A stretch of 64,000 nt of DNA from Alnus glutinosa (Eukaryota > Streptophyta > Magnoliopsida > Fagales > Betulaceae). The translations under genes were made by a program, and so were the position numbers. The stretch spans positions 6,631,501 through 6,695,500 of the forward strand of contig NC_084894.1 of assembly GCF_958979055.1 (NCBI RefSeq). The letters are read 5' to 3'. Positions 1 to 12,090 of this stretch are shown here, one piece after another (position 1 is the stretch's first letter; each line of letters opens with the position of its first letter). Below the pieces are notes generated by a model. That model made no database searches and was not told where the DNA came from. It saw only the letters and a list, made by a program, of their open reading frames with translations.

Positions 1-429
1 AAAAAACCCAAACATATTTTTGAAAAATAAATAAAATATAATAAAAAAAAACAAGTGTAAACCAAACATGCTAAATTTGGAAATCCCTAGGAATTGTAGA
101 ATTTAGTTTGAATTGAATGGACATAACATGAGACATGTGCAATGTCCATTTGTTTGAATTTGGAAGAATTCCTTGAAAGTTCGGTTTCAGCTATAAAAGA
201 AAAAGAAAGTTAAAACTGTAGGATTTCTAACAAAAGATGCAATTGTCGCACATTTCATAGTATACCTTTGAAGAAGAAAGTAATAAAATAAAATAAAATA
301 AATAAAAACCCAAATATTTGTCTAACCTAATTTATAAGAGATTCATGTCCTGATATTGAAGGCTCCAACTTTTGGGATTGTAAAAGATATATATATAACT
401 GGAATGCAGCCATAGATAAGTAGAATAAG

Positions 430-835
430 AAGATTTGAATTGGCATAATTGTAAGGGATCATGAGCCAGGGTTTGGCGACTATGTTTTCTTTCAAACCAT
501 ACTTTATGGAATTGGTAGTGGCCGAGGCTTTGACAACTTTGGTTACGGCCGTCTTCAGTAGAGATTTGGGATTGCAACAAGTTGTCCTATAAGGTGATGG
601 TCTATAGTTGTGCAGGCATTGGAGATGGAAGGAAGAAATTGGAGCAAGTACGGTTGATTGATGATGCCGGAGTGAGTCGAACAGCTTGCAAGGGTGGCAA
701 GTTAATCATATCAAAAGAGAAGAAGTAAATGAAGCTGCTCACAGACTAGCAAAGAACACTCTGCGTTGTACTGGAGAACGAGTTTGGATTGAGGATTTTT
801 CTAGTTGTATTTAGGATGTTATATGTGCTCATCAA
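430..835 (+). pseudogene. LINE RNase H domain remnant
   Basis: Frame-hopping translation gives the C-terminal RNase H region typical of plant non-LTR retrotransposons: a stretch like VVAEALTTLVTAVFSRDLGL, then WQVNHIKREEVNEAAHRLAK and a terminal VWIEDFSSCI. Several in-frame stops and at least one frameshift are present, so it is dead. No upstream reverse transcriptase is in the window. Family assignment rests on the order of these motifs. Confidence 0.75.
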
Positions 836-1621
836 TTTGTTTCTTCTTATCGGTAGTTGAAAGAAAGCTTTTGGATTGGCTTTAAAAAAAATGCATTGTT
901 TTACTTATGTGATCAATACATTTCTATATCCATTGTGCTTTGTTGCTTTTATTGTTAAGGCTTGTTTTTTATGTACAAGATAGTCGTTGCAATAGCTAGC
1001 TGACAGTCAATGTCAAATGTGCAGAATGCAGGATCAATACCCCAATGGTCACACACTTTTACTAATTAGTTTAGGTTATAACTAAATTTTCTGAGCATTT
1101 ATTTTGCACAATTTCAAATCGTTGCCCGCTAGAAAAGTCTTCTTCATACAATGAGCTAAATCTTCATTGTCTATTGGCATATATATGCTATGTAACAGCA
1201 GTTCAACTCTTAAATCTTTGAATGACTACTTTCCACTCAGCCATTTTTCTGCCTTGCTGCTGGTTTCCTTCTGTTTGTGTCCGAGCCAGATCCTAGCTAG
1301 AAAAATGATTCAGTTGATGTTTGTAAATATCTCAATTAAGTTGTTGTCAGTGCTATGCTTTGAATAAAATTTGTACGATCTTATATTATAATTTGACCAG
1401 CTCATGATTGTCTTTAATGTCAATATATGCAACTGTGACAAATCTAAGAAATGGATATTGACAAAGCAAAGAAATGCATAATATGTACAGAAACAGGGAC
1501 TATACCTTTCAAATTTCCAGTAACAAATGTAATGTACATATTTGTCAATCTCTGAAAAAACAAATTCAATCACCTACATAATCAACAATTTGGATGATCA
1601 GAAGAAGCTGTTGTGACGACT
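836..1621. other. Gene-free 3' flank of the hydrolase gene
   Basis: AT-rich DNA between the LINE relic and the hydrolase stop codon. It probably includes the hydrolase 3' UTR on its right side. I see no coding segment or repeat structure I can support. Confidence 0.5.
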
Positions 1622-4600
1622 TTAAGGTAACACTTTTGCTGTACTAGGTCTGTATGAAACTTGCTCCTCTCCAAGCAAAAGCGCCCTTAATATGGCCTCA
1701 CATACACCATTGTAATACACAATCAAATGTCCACCATCTGGAACTTCATGGTATCGAATCCAAGGTAGCTTTCCTGAAACAAATCTTTGAAGCTGAAAGG
1801 GCACAACCTTATCTTCATAACCTTGCCATATGTGCACTGAGCTTTCATTTTGGGGGTATGGATTGGTCAGATCCATTGGATCAAATTCCCATTTTCCAAA
1901 AGCCAGCATAAAGTCACGACGGAGAGTATCAAAAACACCTCGTTCTCGTAACTTATCCTGTAGGTTGAAACAGAGCCTTTATCACAATCTCCATGAAACA
2001 CAATACTTCTTGGTATGGATTTTGAACTCTATGGTATATATGTTATATGCTTAAACATTGTTTAGCAGAAATTTTGAATAGCTTAACTATAGCACCAAAA
2101 ACCTTTTTCCTTCATGCTTTTGTGCAGATGGAACATTTTAATTACCTGGGTGAGCATTGCAAACCCTGATATAGTCTTCAAAATATCTATATCTCGGTCA
2201 TTAAAGAATACTGGGTTTCTTTCTAGGACAGAACTTGAAGGGAGCCATTTTTGAGTCACCCACCAGTATAGCAATCCAGGAGCATAATTTGCAAACCTGA
2301 TAGACCACTGCACAAGTTTCCTCCTATAGTCCTCCCTAATCAAACTATTAGGGAGAGAAGGCCACCGGTAATTCACAACAGGGACTACAAAAGCGACACC
2401 TGCTAACCTGGAAAATGGTTTTGAGGTAAAATGAAACAATTGGGTCTTGACATGACTGAGAAGGAAAAAAAAAACATGAAACTAGAATTGAAGAGAGTGC
2501 TTTGCCTGTCTGGTATGTATTTGAGACAACTCCATGTGGAGTATGATCCTATTGAGACTCCAATCACATAAAACTTGGATCCTAACTGTAATTGATCAGC
2601 AAGTTCTTGAATATCAAGTGCTTCACTCTTTACTGTGCGCTTTGGGTCCGGATCACTTTCTCCGTATCCAGCTCGATCAAATAGAAGAAAATATATGCCC
2701 AACTCATCTATTAGTTCCTGGAAACTAAAGCAGTGTGAAATTCACCTCATTTGAAGTTTTACAAGATTATGTCTTTTAATAGAATGAACTGACACAGTAT
2801 TGCTTCCCTGACGGGTAGAGTATATCAGGATTGTAAACCATGCATATATACACGAATTGTGATGAAGGTAAAACAAACAAAAATAAATGAAGGATCTTTA
2901 AACACATAGATTGTATGACACCTCCTAATCATATGCGCACGAGTGTGTGATTGAAATTGCATTCAGGCCCTTTTACAGTGCTTTTCCTTTAGATTCACTC
3001 GTGTGAAGAATAGTAACTTGGCAGCTGAAAATACCTCAAAATGGATCTTGGTGTTGGAAAAATTCTGAAAAAGAGGAATGTTGCCAAGAAATGTTTGAGA
3101 TTCTTGGCTTGTGATGGGAAAAATTTCTATCTTTGGTTGGATTGGTGACACCCGGATGGCATTTTGCTTGAACAATATGGCTATAGGGTGATTTATGATG
3201 CTAGGAGTAAGATTGATGCCAAACTAGCTACTGTTATTCATGACAGGGAGTGGAACTGGCCTGCAGCCAGATCTGAAGCTCTTGTTAATATACAAAGTAA
3301 ACTTCCACTTGTGCAAATTGGAGAGGAGGATAAGGCTGTGCGGGTGCCCTCTAAAAAAGAATGCTGCTCTAGTAGGGATACTTGGGAAGCTATTAGAAGT
3401 AGGTAACCAATTGTGGAGTGGTAGAAGTTAGTTTGGTTTAGTTTTGCTATACACAAGCAAGCCTTCATTCTTTGGATTGCTATTTGTAATAGTTTGACTA
3501 CTGGTGATAAGTTACTGAATTGGGGCTATAATGGGGAAGTGAAGTGTGTGTTTTTTAGAGGTTGCATTGAAACCAAAGAACACCTATTTTTTGAGTGTGG
3601 TTATGGCTGTAGACTGTGGAGAGAGCTATTCAAGAAGTCACCCTGTTCTAATCCTCCTATTCACTGGCCTGACATTATGAGTTTGGGTGGGAAGGAGTGG
3701 AAAAATAAAAGCTTCAAGTCTGTGATTTGCAAGCTTAGTTTGAACTCGGCAGTCTATTATTTGTGGCGGAAAACAAATGATATAAGCCACGGTTCTCCTC
3801 CCAAATCTAAGGAGAAAATGGTCCATGAGATTATTTGGATTGTCAAAAACAGAGTTAAAGGGGAAAGGCAAGTTTAAAATGACTGATGTGAACATAGATA
3901 TTTGTAAAAATTGGGGTGCTGATTTAGGTATCCTGATGTGATTCTTTGATTTGTATAGCTTTCCTGTTTGTCAGCTTGGTTTTGTGGGTTTTGCTGGTTG
4001 TTGCTGATTGTATGGGCTGCTTGTGTTAGCTGAGGCATTCTGATTTGAGTTTTGGGTGTATTGTTGAGTTTTGGTGATCCAGTTCTATGCTGGAGTGTGG
4101 TGTATGTGTTGCTTTTGTGTTAAAGAAAAATGTACCCATCCAAAAAACAAGAAGAATAATAACTGGGCATGGCATATGTTTTGCGAACAATTTTCATCAG
4201 TATACTGCCAGTATTCATTTAACAAGCATACTTGTATCTAATTTTCTACCTAGATGCAACCTAACTGAAAATATTTTAAAGCGTGAAATTCTCATCTAAA
4301 GAAGGTTGAGAAGAGAGATTTATGTATGTACTTGGGGTGCCAGAAAATTCATCTCTTTGGAGCTTCCAAGGCCGTGCACAAGAATGATCTTGTGTTTAGC
4401 TTTTTCCTTGGGAACACCTCTCTCTCTGTAAGCCAGGTACCTTCCATCTCTAAGTCTGATTCTTGATGAGGTGACAGGAGAATGCTCCGCTGCCCCACTA
4501 GTTTCTGGAGGGAGCAGTTGCTTTGACTGATAAACCATTCCCAGAAGACCCATCAGCAAGACAACCGCCGCTTTGGAAACCTTTCCTGAAGGAATAAAAC

Positions 4601-4902
4601 GCAGATTTTGCTAATTAACATCTTTCAAACTCAATGATCACAGCAACAAGAAAATGGATGTTGTTGCAAGCTACATATATACCTGACACCGCTTGTGTTT
4701 TGAGTTTGAGGGGCCTCCAAATGTTATGATGAATTAATCTGATCCCCTTTTCTTTCTCCTTTGACTTGTAGATGGTTGCTTGTTTCTCTAAGCTATCGCA
4801 TGAATTCTGACTATCTTGAACTCTCAGCCTGTAGTGTTTATTACATAAAATAATTTTTCTTACTTTTGTGGAAATCCTGTGAAGGCTCTGAGGAATCGGC
4901 AT
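1622..4902 (-). CDS. Alpha/beta-hydrolase fold protein, five coding exons, intact
   Basis: Spliced gene with coding exons 4902-4683, 4585-4332, 2717-2506, 2407-2146 and 1957-1622. They sum to 1284 bp and 427 residues with no stop. Visible features: a hydrophobic segment near residues 79-92 (AVVLLMGLLGMVY) that may anchor the protein in a membrane, the oxyanion HG of IILVHGLGSS (~144), the nucleophile elbow GVSIGSY (Ser ~213), the acid in GYEDKVVPF (Asp ~365) and the base in PDGGHLIVYYNG (His ~393). This is a complete hydrolase triad; the substrate cannot be read from sequence. The start at 4902 is the first ATG after an in-frame TAG at the acceptor of a 5' leader intron. Three coding introns are GT-AG; the third has a GC donor. 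A LINE fragment lies in the 1.6-kb second intron on the opposite strand. A truncated paralogue lies at 29.3-31.1 kb. Confidence 0.88.
2960..4130 (+). mobile_element. LINE 3' fragment (zinc-binding RT region) in hydrolase intron
   Basis: Conceptual translation shows the zf-RVT region that follows reverse transcriptase in plant LINEs: a KKRNVAKKCLRFLACDG-like start, AFILWIAICNSLTTGDKLL, then ECGYGCRLWRELF with its Cys/His-rich context. Stops occur near 3150 and 3405. The final open stretch is 3494-3877, followed by a GT-rich 3' tail. It lies antisense to, and entirely within, the intron 2718-4331 of the hydrolase, so it should not disrupt the mRNA. Confidence 0.75.
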
Positions 4903-4946
4903 TTTTGTTGGCCTTCTGTTCGTAGCTTGGATCCTCCTTTCAAAAC

Positions 4947-5260
4947 CCTATTGAGCAGCAAAAAATATAATTTAATCCAACTCAATAAATAATTGAATTT
5001 TCAATGATTGTCACTACAAACTTTTCCACAGCCTAAACACCCATTTTTCGCTCAAATTTCCAAAATTTGAAAAACATACAACTAGGAATTTCCCAGTAAT
5101 CAAACAGATAAATAGATAGAATGCAAGAATTGGAGAGGGAAGAGTTGAAAAGCACCTGAGATTGAAGGAGGTGAAGCGCGCGCAGATCAAACGCTCATCG
5201 AAGTTTCAGAGAGAAGAAGTGAAAAATGTAAATGAAGCGGGCGGGAGAAGATGATATTGT
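4947..5260 (-). other. 5' leader exon, intron and promoter side of hydrolase
   Basis: On the minus strand a donor (CTCAG/GTGCTT, exon ending 5156) and an acceptor (GCTGCTCAATAG/G, exon resuming 4947) define a leader intron of about 208 bp upstream of the ATG. The transcription start is not visible; the leader is probably within about 5160-5260. Confidence 0.55.
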
Positions 5261-6034
5261 GTTTTTGCGTTGCACGTGATGTCGATGTGGCGTGTAAATT
5301 GCAGACGTTTTCCATGAGGAATCTTTGAATGGAATATTCGTTTTGTTTGAGCTGAAAGTAGTGAATATCGGTGGCATCTAAGTTTGAAGTAGCATATCCC
5401 AATTCTTTTATGGCACTACTCCATCTCCATCATCTCTCGATCACTGGAATATCCAGACCTAATATTCCTTAATTATTACGTTAAAATTCGACATGTACAA
5501 TCATACAATTAACTGTAATCAAGTCCGGTTAGTTTGTGTAGTTTTTTTTAGAACACGAGTAAGCTTAAATTTATAACTGAACTGAATAATTTATTTAAAT
5601 TCGGTTAATTTATTTTTCGAAAAAACTCAAACTGAATTGCTTAATTAACTTATTTATTCTTTTGTTTATTTTGTTTTCTTGTAAATCCATGTGAATTTTT
5701 AATTATTTAATTATTGTAAAACTTTCGTTATTTGAGTTAATTAGCTAAATTTGCTTTTATTTATGAACTTATAAAAATTAACTTCACTATTTTGTATCTG
5801 TAATATATTATATACATATAATTTTTTTTTTAAACATGAGATTGGACTATTTATTTTATATCATATAACCTTATCTAAAATTCTTAAGAACTTGAGATTA
5901 ATAACATTCACAACAACACAAATGCCCCATTTTTACCAACAAGAACAAATGCCTCATTTACGGACAAGAATGCTCAATACAAATTTTAAAATTCAAGGAG
6001 GGGGGACCATAAATCCAAATTTTTAAATTCAAGT
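5261..6034. other. AT-rich intergenic DNA
   Basis: Between the hydrolase 5' end and the block-duplication start. Short direct repeats of ATTTATTT-like words only; no coding signal or terminal repeats that I can support. Confidence 0.5.
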
Positions 6035-6131
6035 AACTGTGATTACAAGATTGAGATGTTAAATCCTTATCATCTTGCCTTGTCTGCTCATACTATGATG
6101 TTCTGGAAACCGAATCCAAAAATGAATTTGT
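6035..6131 (-). pseudogene. RPN13: RPN13/ADRM1 C-terminal exon fragment (copy 1)
   Basis: After a TTTTTTTACAG acceptor the minus strand reads FLDSVSRTS, a stop, then YEQTRQDDKDLTSQSCN. This resembles the C-terminal tail of plant RPN13, the proteasome ubiquitin receptor, where the text runs EALEDSVSKTSESDES and RQDDKDLRSQSCN. Relative to the copy at 35.83-35.91 kb a few codons are missing and a TAG is present. It has no companion exons here, so it is non-functional. Confidence 0.6.
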
Positions 6132-7339
6132 CTGTAAAAAAAGAGAAGACAAGGCAAAATAACCATGAGTTAATAGTGGATAAACCAAACTATTATTACA
6201 TAAAACGCCTTCGAAATAAATTTTAGGATTTCCAAGTTAAACAGTAGCACTTAGTATCACAAAATTAACACTTAATATCACAAAATTAACAGATAATCCA
6301 AAGTTATTGCTATATAAACTACAACCAAAAGACAAATAATAATCCTAAAACTCTAAATCCAGCCCACACAATAGTTTCCCTTTAGTTCTTGAATCACATA
6401 AAGATGTCAAGGGACAAGTACATCACTCATATAAGCTTTCTTAGGATTACAAAGCAGTGAAACTCAATATTCAACATTTTCAACTTGCCTCACTTTGGAT
6501 CACCTCTTGCTTATGTGAGTGTACGTGTATACATTAAAGACGCCCATCCATATATGATCACCTTAAACTAGCAAATTCTTTGAGATGCCATAAAAAGCTC
6601 AAGATTTCTCTCCATGAAAAAACGAACTCATAAAAACCTGACATTGCAGTACTTAAGGTGACAAAACAAATCCTATTTTCAGTATTCATCATGATTTACC
6701 AATATGGGAAATATTGGATTCCAATGAAAAATATAGAAATACAATTAAAAACTTTTAAGATTTATGGAAACAAATTAAAGAGATATATAATAGATGTATC
6801 AGAAAATGAAATCTATGCCAAATAATGGTCTTTGGACCAAATGGAAACTCCTCTTCTCATCAATGATGTATATCAGAAAATGAAATCCAAAAAAGAAGTC
6901 AAAAGTAAAAAGCAGTTGAAAGCAGTTTAGACCAACACGCATTGTCAGTCAATTTAGTGCCGGGTTACATAATTTTCATCCCCATTTCATTAGAGCTTAG
7001 TCATCTATAAATATTCTAATGTAGTTGAAGAAGACGCTGCCAAAGCTGTTGATGTATATATTCTGCATGTTTATAATGAGTTATAGTGCTTTGTGGAAAA
7101 AAGAGAGTTATGCTTCCATATTTATTAAGATTTGGCCAGTAAGGTATATCACCGAAAACCAACATCTTGCAACTACCTTTATAAATCTACTACCACCAGC
7201 TCATAATCTTTCAATATAAATCACTATATTAACAATTTTAAACCGTGAATCATATGGCACAAGCAAAAGTATCAGTTATTAATAATAGAGAACAAAGAAA
7301 TGCATAAGGGACTATGCTGACAAGAGTTGCTTCTTTTTT

Positions 7340-7450
7340 TATCTCTAAGGGATTAGGCACACACCCAGTGAGTTTTGAGACCACAATCTCACCCTCAACA
7401 CTGTTTCGATAATGGTAGAATATGCAATTTGAGCTACACACTCATTGGCA
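7340..7450 (-). mobile_element. Probable tRNA-derived SINE, copy 1
   Basis: The minus strand has an A-box-like TAGCTCAAATTG, a degenerate B-box-like GGTCTCAAAACTC about 50 bp on, and an A-rich 3' end (GAGATAAAAAAAG). The same unit is at 38115-38215 inside block copy 2, so it predates the duplication. The B box is poor, hence moderate confidence. Confidence 0.45.
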
Positions 7451-7659
7451 TGAACAGAATAGCTTATTGGGTGATTTAGCTCTGATTTCTTTTTATTGAA
7501 GATAATCCACATTTTTCCATTATTTATTTTCTGAAGTTCTAACATCTGCATTGAAAAAGTTCCAACATCTCCAATAATTTCTTCAATACACTACCAGTCA
7601 CATTATGCAACAAAATTTTTTTACAGAACCATGGTTGGGGTTTTCGGCAGCAAGCTTTC

Positions 7660-7745
7660 AAAAGCAGCCTAAGCAACTGAGGATGGCATGTAAAGACTCA
7701 CCAAAGAGTGCCGCCAAATACTTCTTTTCTGCTGTATTCACAACA
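7660..7745 (-). pseudogene. Unidentified exon remnant (copy 1)
   Basis: The minus strand reads AEKKYLAALFGESLHAI and then a stop after GCF. The homologous DNA at 38366-38516 is open further and ends SKIFSVA-stop. The shared reading frame suggests a former exon of an unidentified alpha-helical protein. A GTGAGT inside the frame could instead be a donor. I do not recognise the family. Confidence 0.35.
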
Positions 7746-8008
7746 AGAAAACCAAAAAACCATCATAGAGACATTTTATCAAACACCAAGTACTAATGCC
7801 GAATTTCACTCTTTGTAAAAGAAAACGAAGAAACTAAGTAACATGGATCCAGGAAAGTTTATTGAGCTGGTTTAAGAAATTTGTAATCAACAAAATAGAA
7901 ACACACGAATAAACAAAGAGGAATAGTACCAACACAAACCCATATCACCATAAACACCAAAACAACAAAATCACCGAATTTCAAAATTAAGCCTAAAATT
8001 AAATACAC

Positions 8009-8042
<34 letters not shown>
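8009..8042. repeat. (GA)n microsatellite
   Basis: About 17 GA units, just after the donor of the small exon at 8060-8146 on the minus strand. A longer GA tract sits at the same place in block copy 2 (58703-58770). Confidence 0.95.
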
Positions 8043-8044
<2 letters not shown>

Positions 8045-8059
8045 AAATTGGAAACGCAC

Positions 8060-8146
8060 CACCAAAACTCTTCTACAGTGTTGAAGGTGTAGAGTTGTTA
8101 AGAGAGGTGCCTCTGTGTTTTCAGCCATCGCTTCCTCGCTTGCCAT
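8060..8146 (-). CDS. Putative first exon of an unidentified gene (copy 1)
   Basis: ATG-initiated open segment beginning MASEEAMAENTEAPL and continuing to HCRRVLV, ending at a GGTG/GTGCGT junction; copy 2 has a better GTGAGT donor there. It lies between the TNL 3' end and the remnant at 7.7 kb, on the same strand, so the two may be exons of one small gene. Copy 2 has a TGA within the homologous exon. No domain recognised. Confidence 0.4.
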
Positions 8147-8285
8147 TCTTGCGCTTTGCTTCTCATTTTCTTTAATTATTGCTTCGCCCTATCCTCTGGG
8201 ATGGAAAAGGAGACTCTGATAACGTCAACTTTTTCTCATCTTTGTTTGAATGCCCGTTAAGAAGTTGTTTCCTATGGGGCGAATT

Positions 8286-11200
8286 TTAGACCTCTGATTT
8301 TTTTTCAAAAGATCCTATGCTAATAGGGCCATCGACAAAGAGAAAATTATATGTGAAATCTAAAAAAGGTTTCCGACCACTTTTTAAATCCAAACCACTT
8401 GGGGAAATGCTATTGAGAACTTGGTCGAACTCTGAAGCATCATGTTCACGTACTACACGCGCCCTACACTCCTTTACCTCTACATTCAGGCTGCTTGTTG
8501 TAATTGAAGCCTCAAGGTTGCTCCAATCGGTCCTTTCATCACTGAGGATATAACTGAATACTCTCCTGTAGAACCTACCTGGTATTAGTGGTATATACGC
8601 CCAAAATCCACTTGGCCCAACAGAAGGGACTCTATGGTCAAAAAGGACAAAGGGTTTTCCAATATCAACTTCATTGGCTTGAAATTGACAAAGAAAGTAA
8701 GGAAAATTAGGATTGCGGCCATCAAATATTCTAGAATTAGAATTCCCATGCTCATCGACCTTTTGTTTTTTTCTGTTTCTGTCAGGCTCATGAAATTCAT
8801 AAACAATAAAAAGAGCATACCCCATCAGCCGTAATGGGGTCCAATCTGTATGCATTTGAATTGTTCCAGATGAATTTGTGCTTTTATCGTTGAACCACTC
8901 TGGGATTCCTGATCCCAGCAGCGCAGGGCCACATGCTACTTGAGTACGAAAACCTTGGCTCTGTAAAATAAAGACCAAAAAGAGAAAGAAATATATTATA
9001 CTATTATCTACGAAACAATATTATAACTCAATTTTGTGTGTTAAAAGACAGATGAGTAAGAGACTCACATCATCATTGCTCTCAATCCATACAGGACTTC
9101 GTGGATGCATATATAGGATCTTGCTGGGTTTGCCATCATAATCAATATAAGTGGCCGCAAAAGAGCAATCGGTGCTCCTAAATTTTTCATTTGAAGTCCA
9201 CACGTCCAATTGGTCATAAAACATCTTAAGCAATGGACAACCTTTTATTCTCAATGTCCGTAATTCTAATGGAAGCTTCGGCAATACTCGAAGCAAACTA
9301 CAATCTTCCAAGCAAAGGCTTACAAGACAAGAAAGTTGAGCCAAAGTATTTGGCAGTCTCGTAAAGTTGTTTCCAGACAGATCTAAATACATAAGTGAGG
9401 AGATGCCACTTAGATCATTGGGGATTGCTCCATCCAACAGGTTGCAGTGACTCAAATCTAGAGTTATAAGCTTAGAAAGCTGCCCGATGTCTGGTATCCT
9501 CGTAAATTTGTTTCCAGACAAATTTAAATCATAAAGTGAGGATAAGCAGCAAAGATCATTGGGGATCGCTCCATCTGATAGATTGCAATTACTAAAATCT
9601 AGTTTTGTTAAAGAGCTTAAACTTGAGAACGAATTAGGCATCAAAATACTAATGAGATCTGAGCCACTTCCAGCAACACAAATTTCCCATGGAAGTTCCA
9701 TAACACTGATGAGGTCCTTTGGGATTTTCTCTAGTCTCGAGCAATTAGATATATCAAGACAGTGCAAAGTCTTAGATGAAAATGATAACTCTTTTATGGC
9801 AGTCCCATTCAAATTAAGATACCAAAAAGATGTCATATTTCCCACAAAATCTGGAAGCTTGTCGAGTCTTGAACAACCAGAAAGATAAAGAAATTCAAGA
9901 GATTCAGATCTCATCTCGTCTGCAAGTCTCTCAAGACTCTTGCAATCTTGTAGTTTCAACCATTTAAGGTGTCTTAGAAATCCAATGGATGGGTGGACCT
10001 TAGACAAACTTGTACAATGTTCAAGCTCTAGTTTCTTAAGATTTGGGACTCCGCTCAAGTCTGGTGTCTCGACCAAGTTTTTAGAAAAACTCAGGTCAAT
10101 GCGTTTCAATTTGGGAAAACTCTGTTATAGAAGACCAATAAATAGTTAGATAAAACACATAAAATGAAGAAGAGTAAAAGGAAGAAGAAAATATACGTTT
10201 GCATAAGCCAAAATCTTACCTTCCTTCCATCCCACAGTTTTTTGATGCAGCTGTGAGGCATAATGAGCTCAACAAGATTGTCTGGTTGGAAATTGATCGG
10301 GAAGGATTCAAAAGGATATTTCCACATTTCCATAACACATAACTTATTGCTTAACATGAAATTTGAAGGATCTCCACACCATTCCAGAGCATTATCACGA
10401 GCCAATGGAATCTGAAGAATTTTCAATTTTGTCATCTTTGAGAAGGCTTCAATAGTTAGTCGCTCCTGTATTTGTGAATCTAATGTTAGGACAATGCCTT
10501 TGACCGCATCAGTTCCCTAGTAACCAAGAAAAGTGAAATTAGTGTGGTGGAAATATTTGACAAATACTTAGAAGAATCGGTATCGATCAAAACATACTTC
10601 ACTATGTTTGTGTCTAGACTAATACACTTACAGTATTGTTTTTCAATATGTGAAGGACATCCTCGTAACGCCACACTCTACTGCATTTGCCAGGCTCTTC
10701 AGCAGATTCATAATGAACTATTTGTTGACCCAATTTTTGTAACAAATCATGCATCCATAATTTTCCCCATGAGATTGTTAAAAGAGATTTGTCCACAAGA
10801 ACATCGAGATTGATGTCCGGATAGTAACCAAGACTCTCTAGTATGTGTCTGATGCTATATATATGTTTTCCATTGAAGAAACATGCAATATCTAAAAACA
10901 ATTGTTTCTGCAAATCCTCCAATCCATCAAAACTTATTTTAAGTTTATCCAAAATTTCTGCGTTTGGATTTTTGTTTAGTAGATTCCTAGCACTTATCCA
11001 AAAATCCATTCTTCTACCATATAAGAAGGAACCAAAAACTTCAAGAGCTAAAGGAAGGCCTTGAGCGTAACTCACAACATCCTTAGACAATTCAACATAA
11101 TTTTCTTCAGGATGGGGTTTCTTGAAGGCTTTCCAACTAAAGAGCTGTAAAGCTTCCGCATCATTCAGCACCTTAACCTCATAGGTATCATTCACATATC

Positions 11201-11824
11201 TATTTAGCAAATGACAATCTCTGCTTGTTATAATGATTCTACTCCCTTTACCAAACCAATCATGTCTCCCTGCTAATGCTTCTAGTTGGTCTTTTCCATC
11301 CACATCATCAAGAACAATAAAAACCTTTTTAGTACGTAGTCTATTTGCTATCACTTGGCTTAACCTGTGGTCATTCCGTATATTTATGTCCCTTTCCCCG
11401 AGGATCTCAGAAATAAGTTCTATTTTAAGATCAACTAGACCACGAGTAGTTCTGCTTTCTTCTCTAATACCATCAATAAAGCAACTAGCTTCAAATTGAT
11501 GAGAAACTCTATCATAAATGGCTTTTGACAAAGTTGTCTTCCCAATTCCACCCATCCCATAAATCCCTAAAAATCGAACATCATCTAATCCTTTACTAAG
11601 TAAGGTCATCATTTCCTCAACACGGAATTCTATTCCAACAAAATCCTTGGAAACATTTGATAAGTTACCACGCAATCCCTAAACACGAGAATGCCATTTT
11701 TTTTTAAAGCATCATGTAGATGATCTGTAAAATTCTTGCGGGTATCTTCGCCGTAGAAACTGAGGAAAGCATCGTATCTCCATCGAGGTGTTGAAGAGGC
11801 TATCTGAGTGCTTGTGGACGCCAT
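8286..11824 (-). pseudogene. TNL resistance gene copy 1: truncated TIR fused out of frame to NBS-LRR-C-JID
   Basis: Exons 11824-10632, 10516-10220, 10121-9069 and 8960-8286; all visible junctions are GT-AG and the last three exons are phase 0. The TIR begins MASTSTQIAS and runs YDAFLSFYGEDTRKNF to GILVFRD (~residue 50), with Tyr for the usual Arg in FRGEDT. At about 11675-11680 it joins directly to the NBS linker [15 protein letters not shown] in another frame; the rest of the TIR and intron 1 are missing. The NBS is complete: P-loop GMGGIGKTT, kinase-2 [56 protein letters not shown]. An LRR exon (351 codons) and a C-JID exon with GSGIPEWFN and VACGPALL follow. Intact TNLs are cytoplasmic or nuclear NAD-cleaving immune receptors; this one would stop soon after the junction unless translation restarts. 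Confidence 0.88.
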
Positions 11825-11894
11825 CGGAGAGTTACAAGCTTGTTTAACTAATTTGCAGATTTTGAGAAAAGGCTTTGGCTCGATCTTGTTATAT

Positions 11895-12090
11895 TCAAGG
11901 CTTTCCGCGTTGTGAAAAAAGCGGTGAACATGAGGAAACTTGCAGGTTACTACCAATAAAGTAGAAGGAAATTGCTATATGCAAGGCTTTCGGCGTTGTG
12001 AAGAAAGCGATCAAGATGAGGAAACTTGCAGGTTATACTTACTAGGCAATAAAGCAGAAAGAATATTTCGTGGAAAGTAACTTTCAAAAT
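11895..12090. repeat. Tandem duplication upstream of TNL copy 1
   Basis: A ~100-bp unit containing GGCTTTCCGCGTTGTGAA and GAGGAAACTTGCAGGTTA occurs twice in tandem (from ~11898 and ~11980). The same unit recurs, also doubled, at 16990-17190 without a TNL beside it. Confidence 0.8.

Larger units (their letters stand above)
6190..7890. repeat. Segmental duplication, copy 1 (non-TNL part)
   Basis: Long stretches match 36.88-38.52 kb and 42.98-43.13 kb in the same orientation. Examples are the GGGACAAGTACATCACTCAT segment (6412 and 37038), the TGTAGTTGAAGAAGAC segment (7020 and 37958) and the AAACACCAAGTACTAATGC segment (7779 and 43020). Copy 1 lacks the gamma-adaptin, Dr1 and most RPN13 exons present in copy 2, and also lacks the 4.46-kb WNK-bearing insertion. 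Confidence 0.85.
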
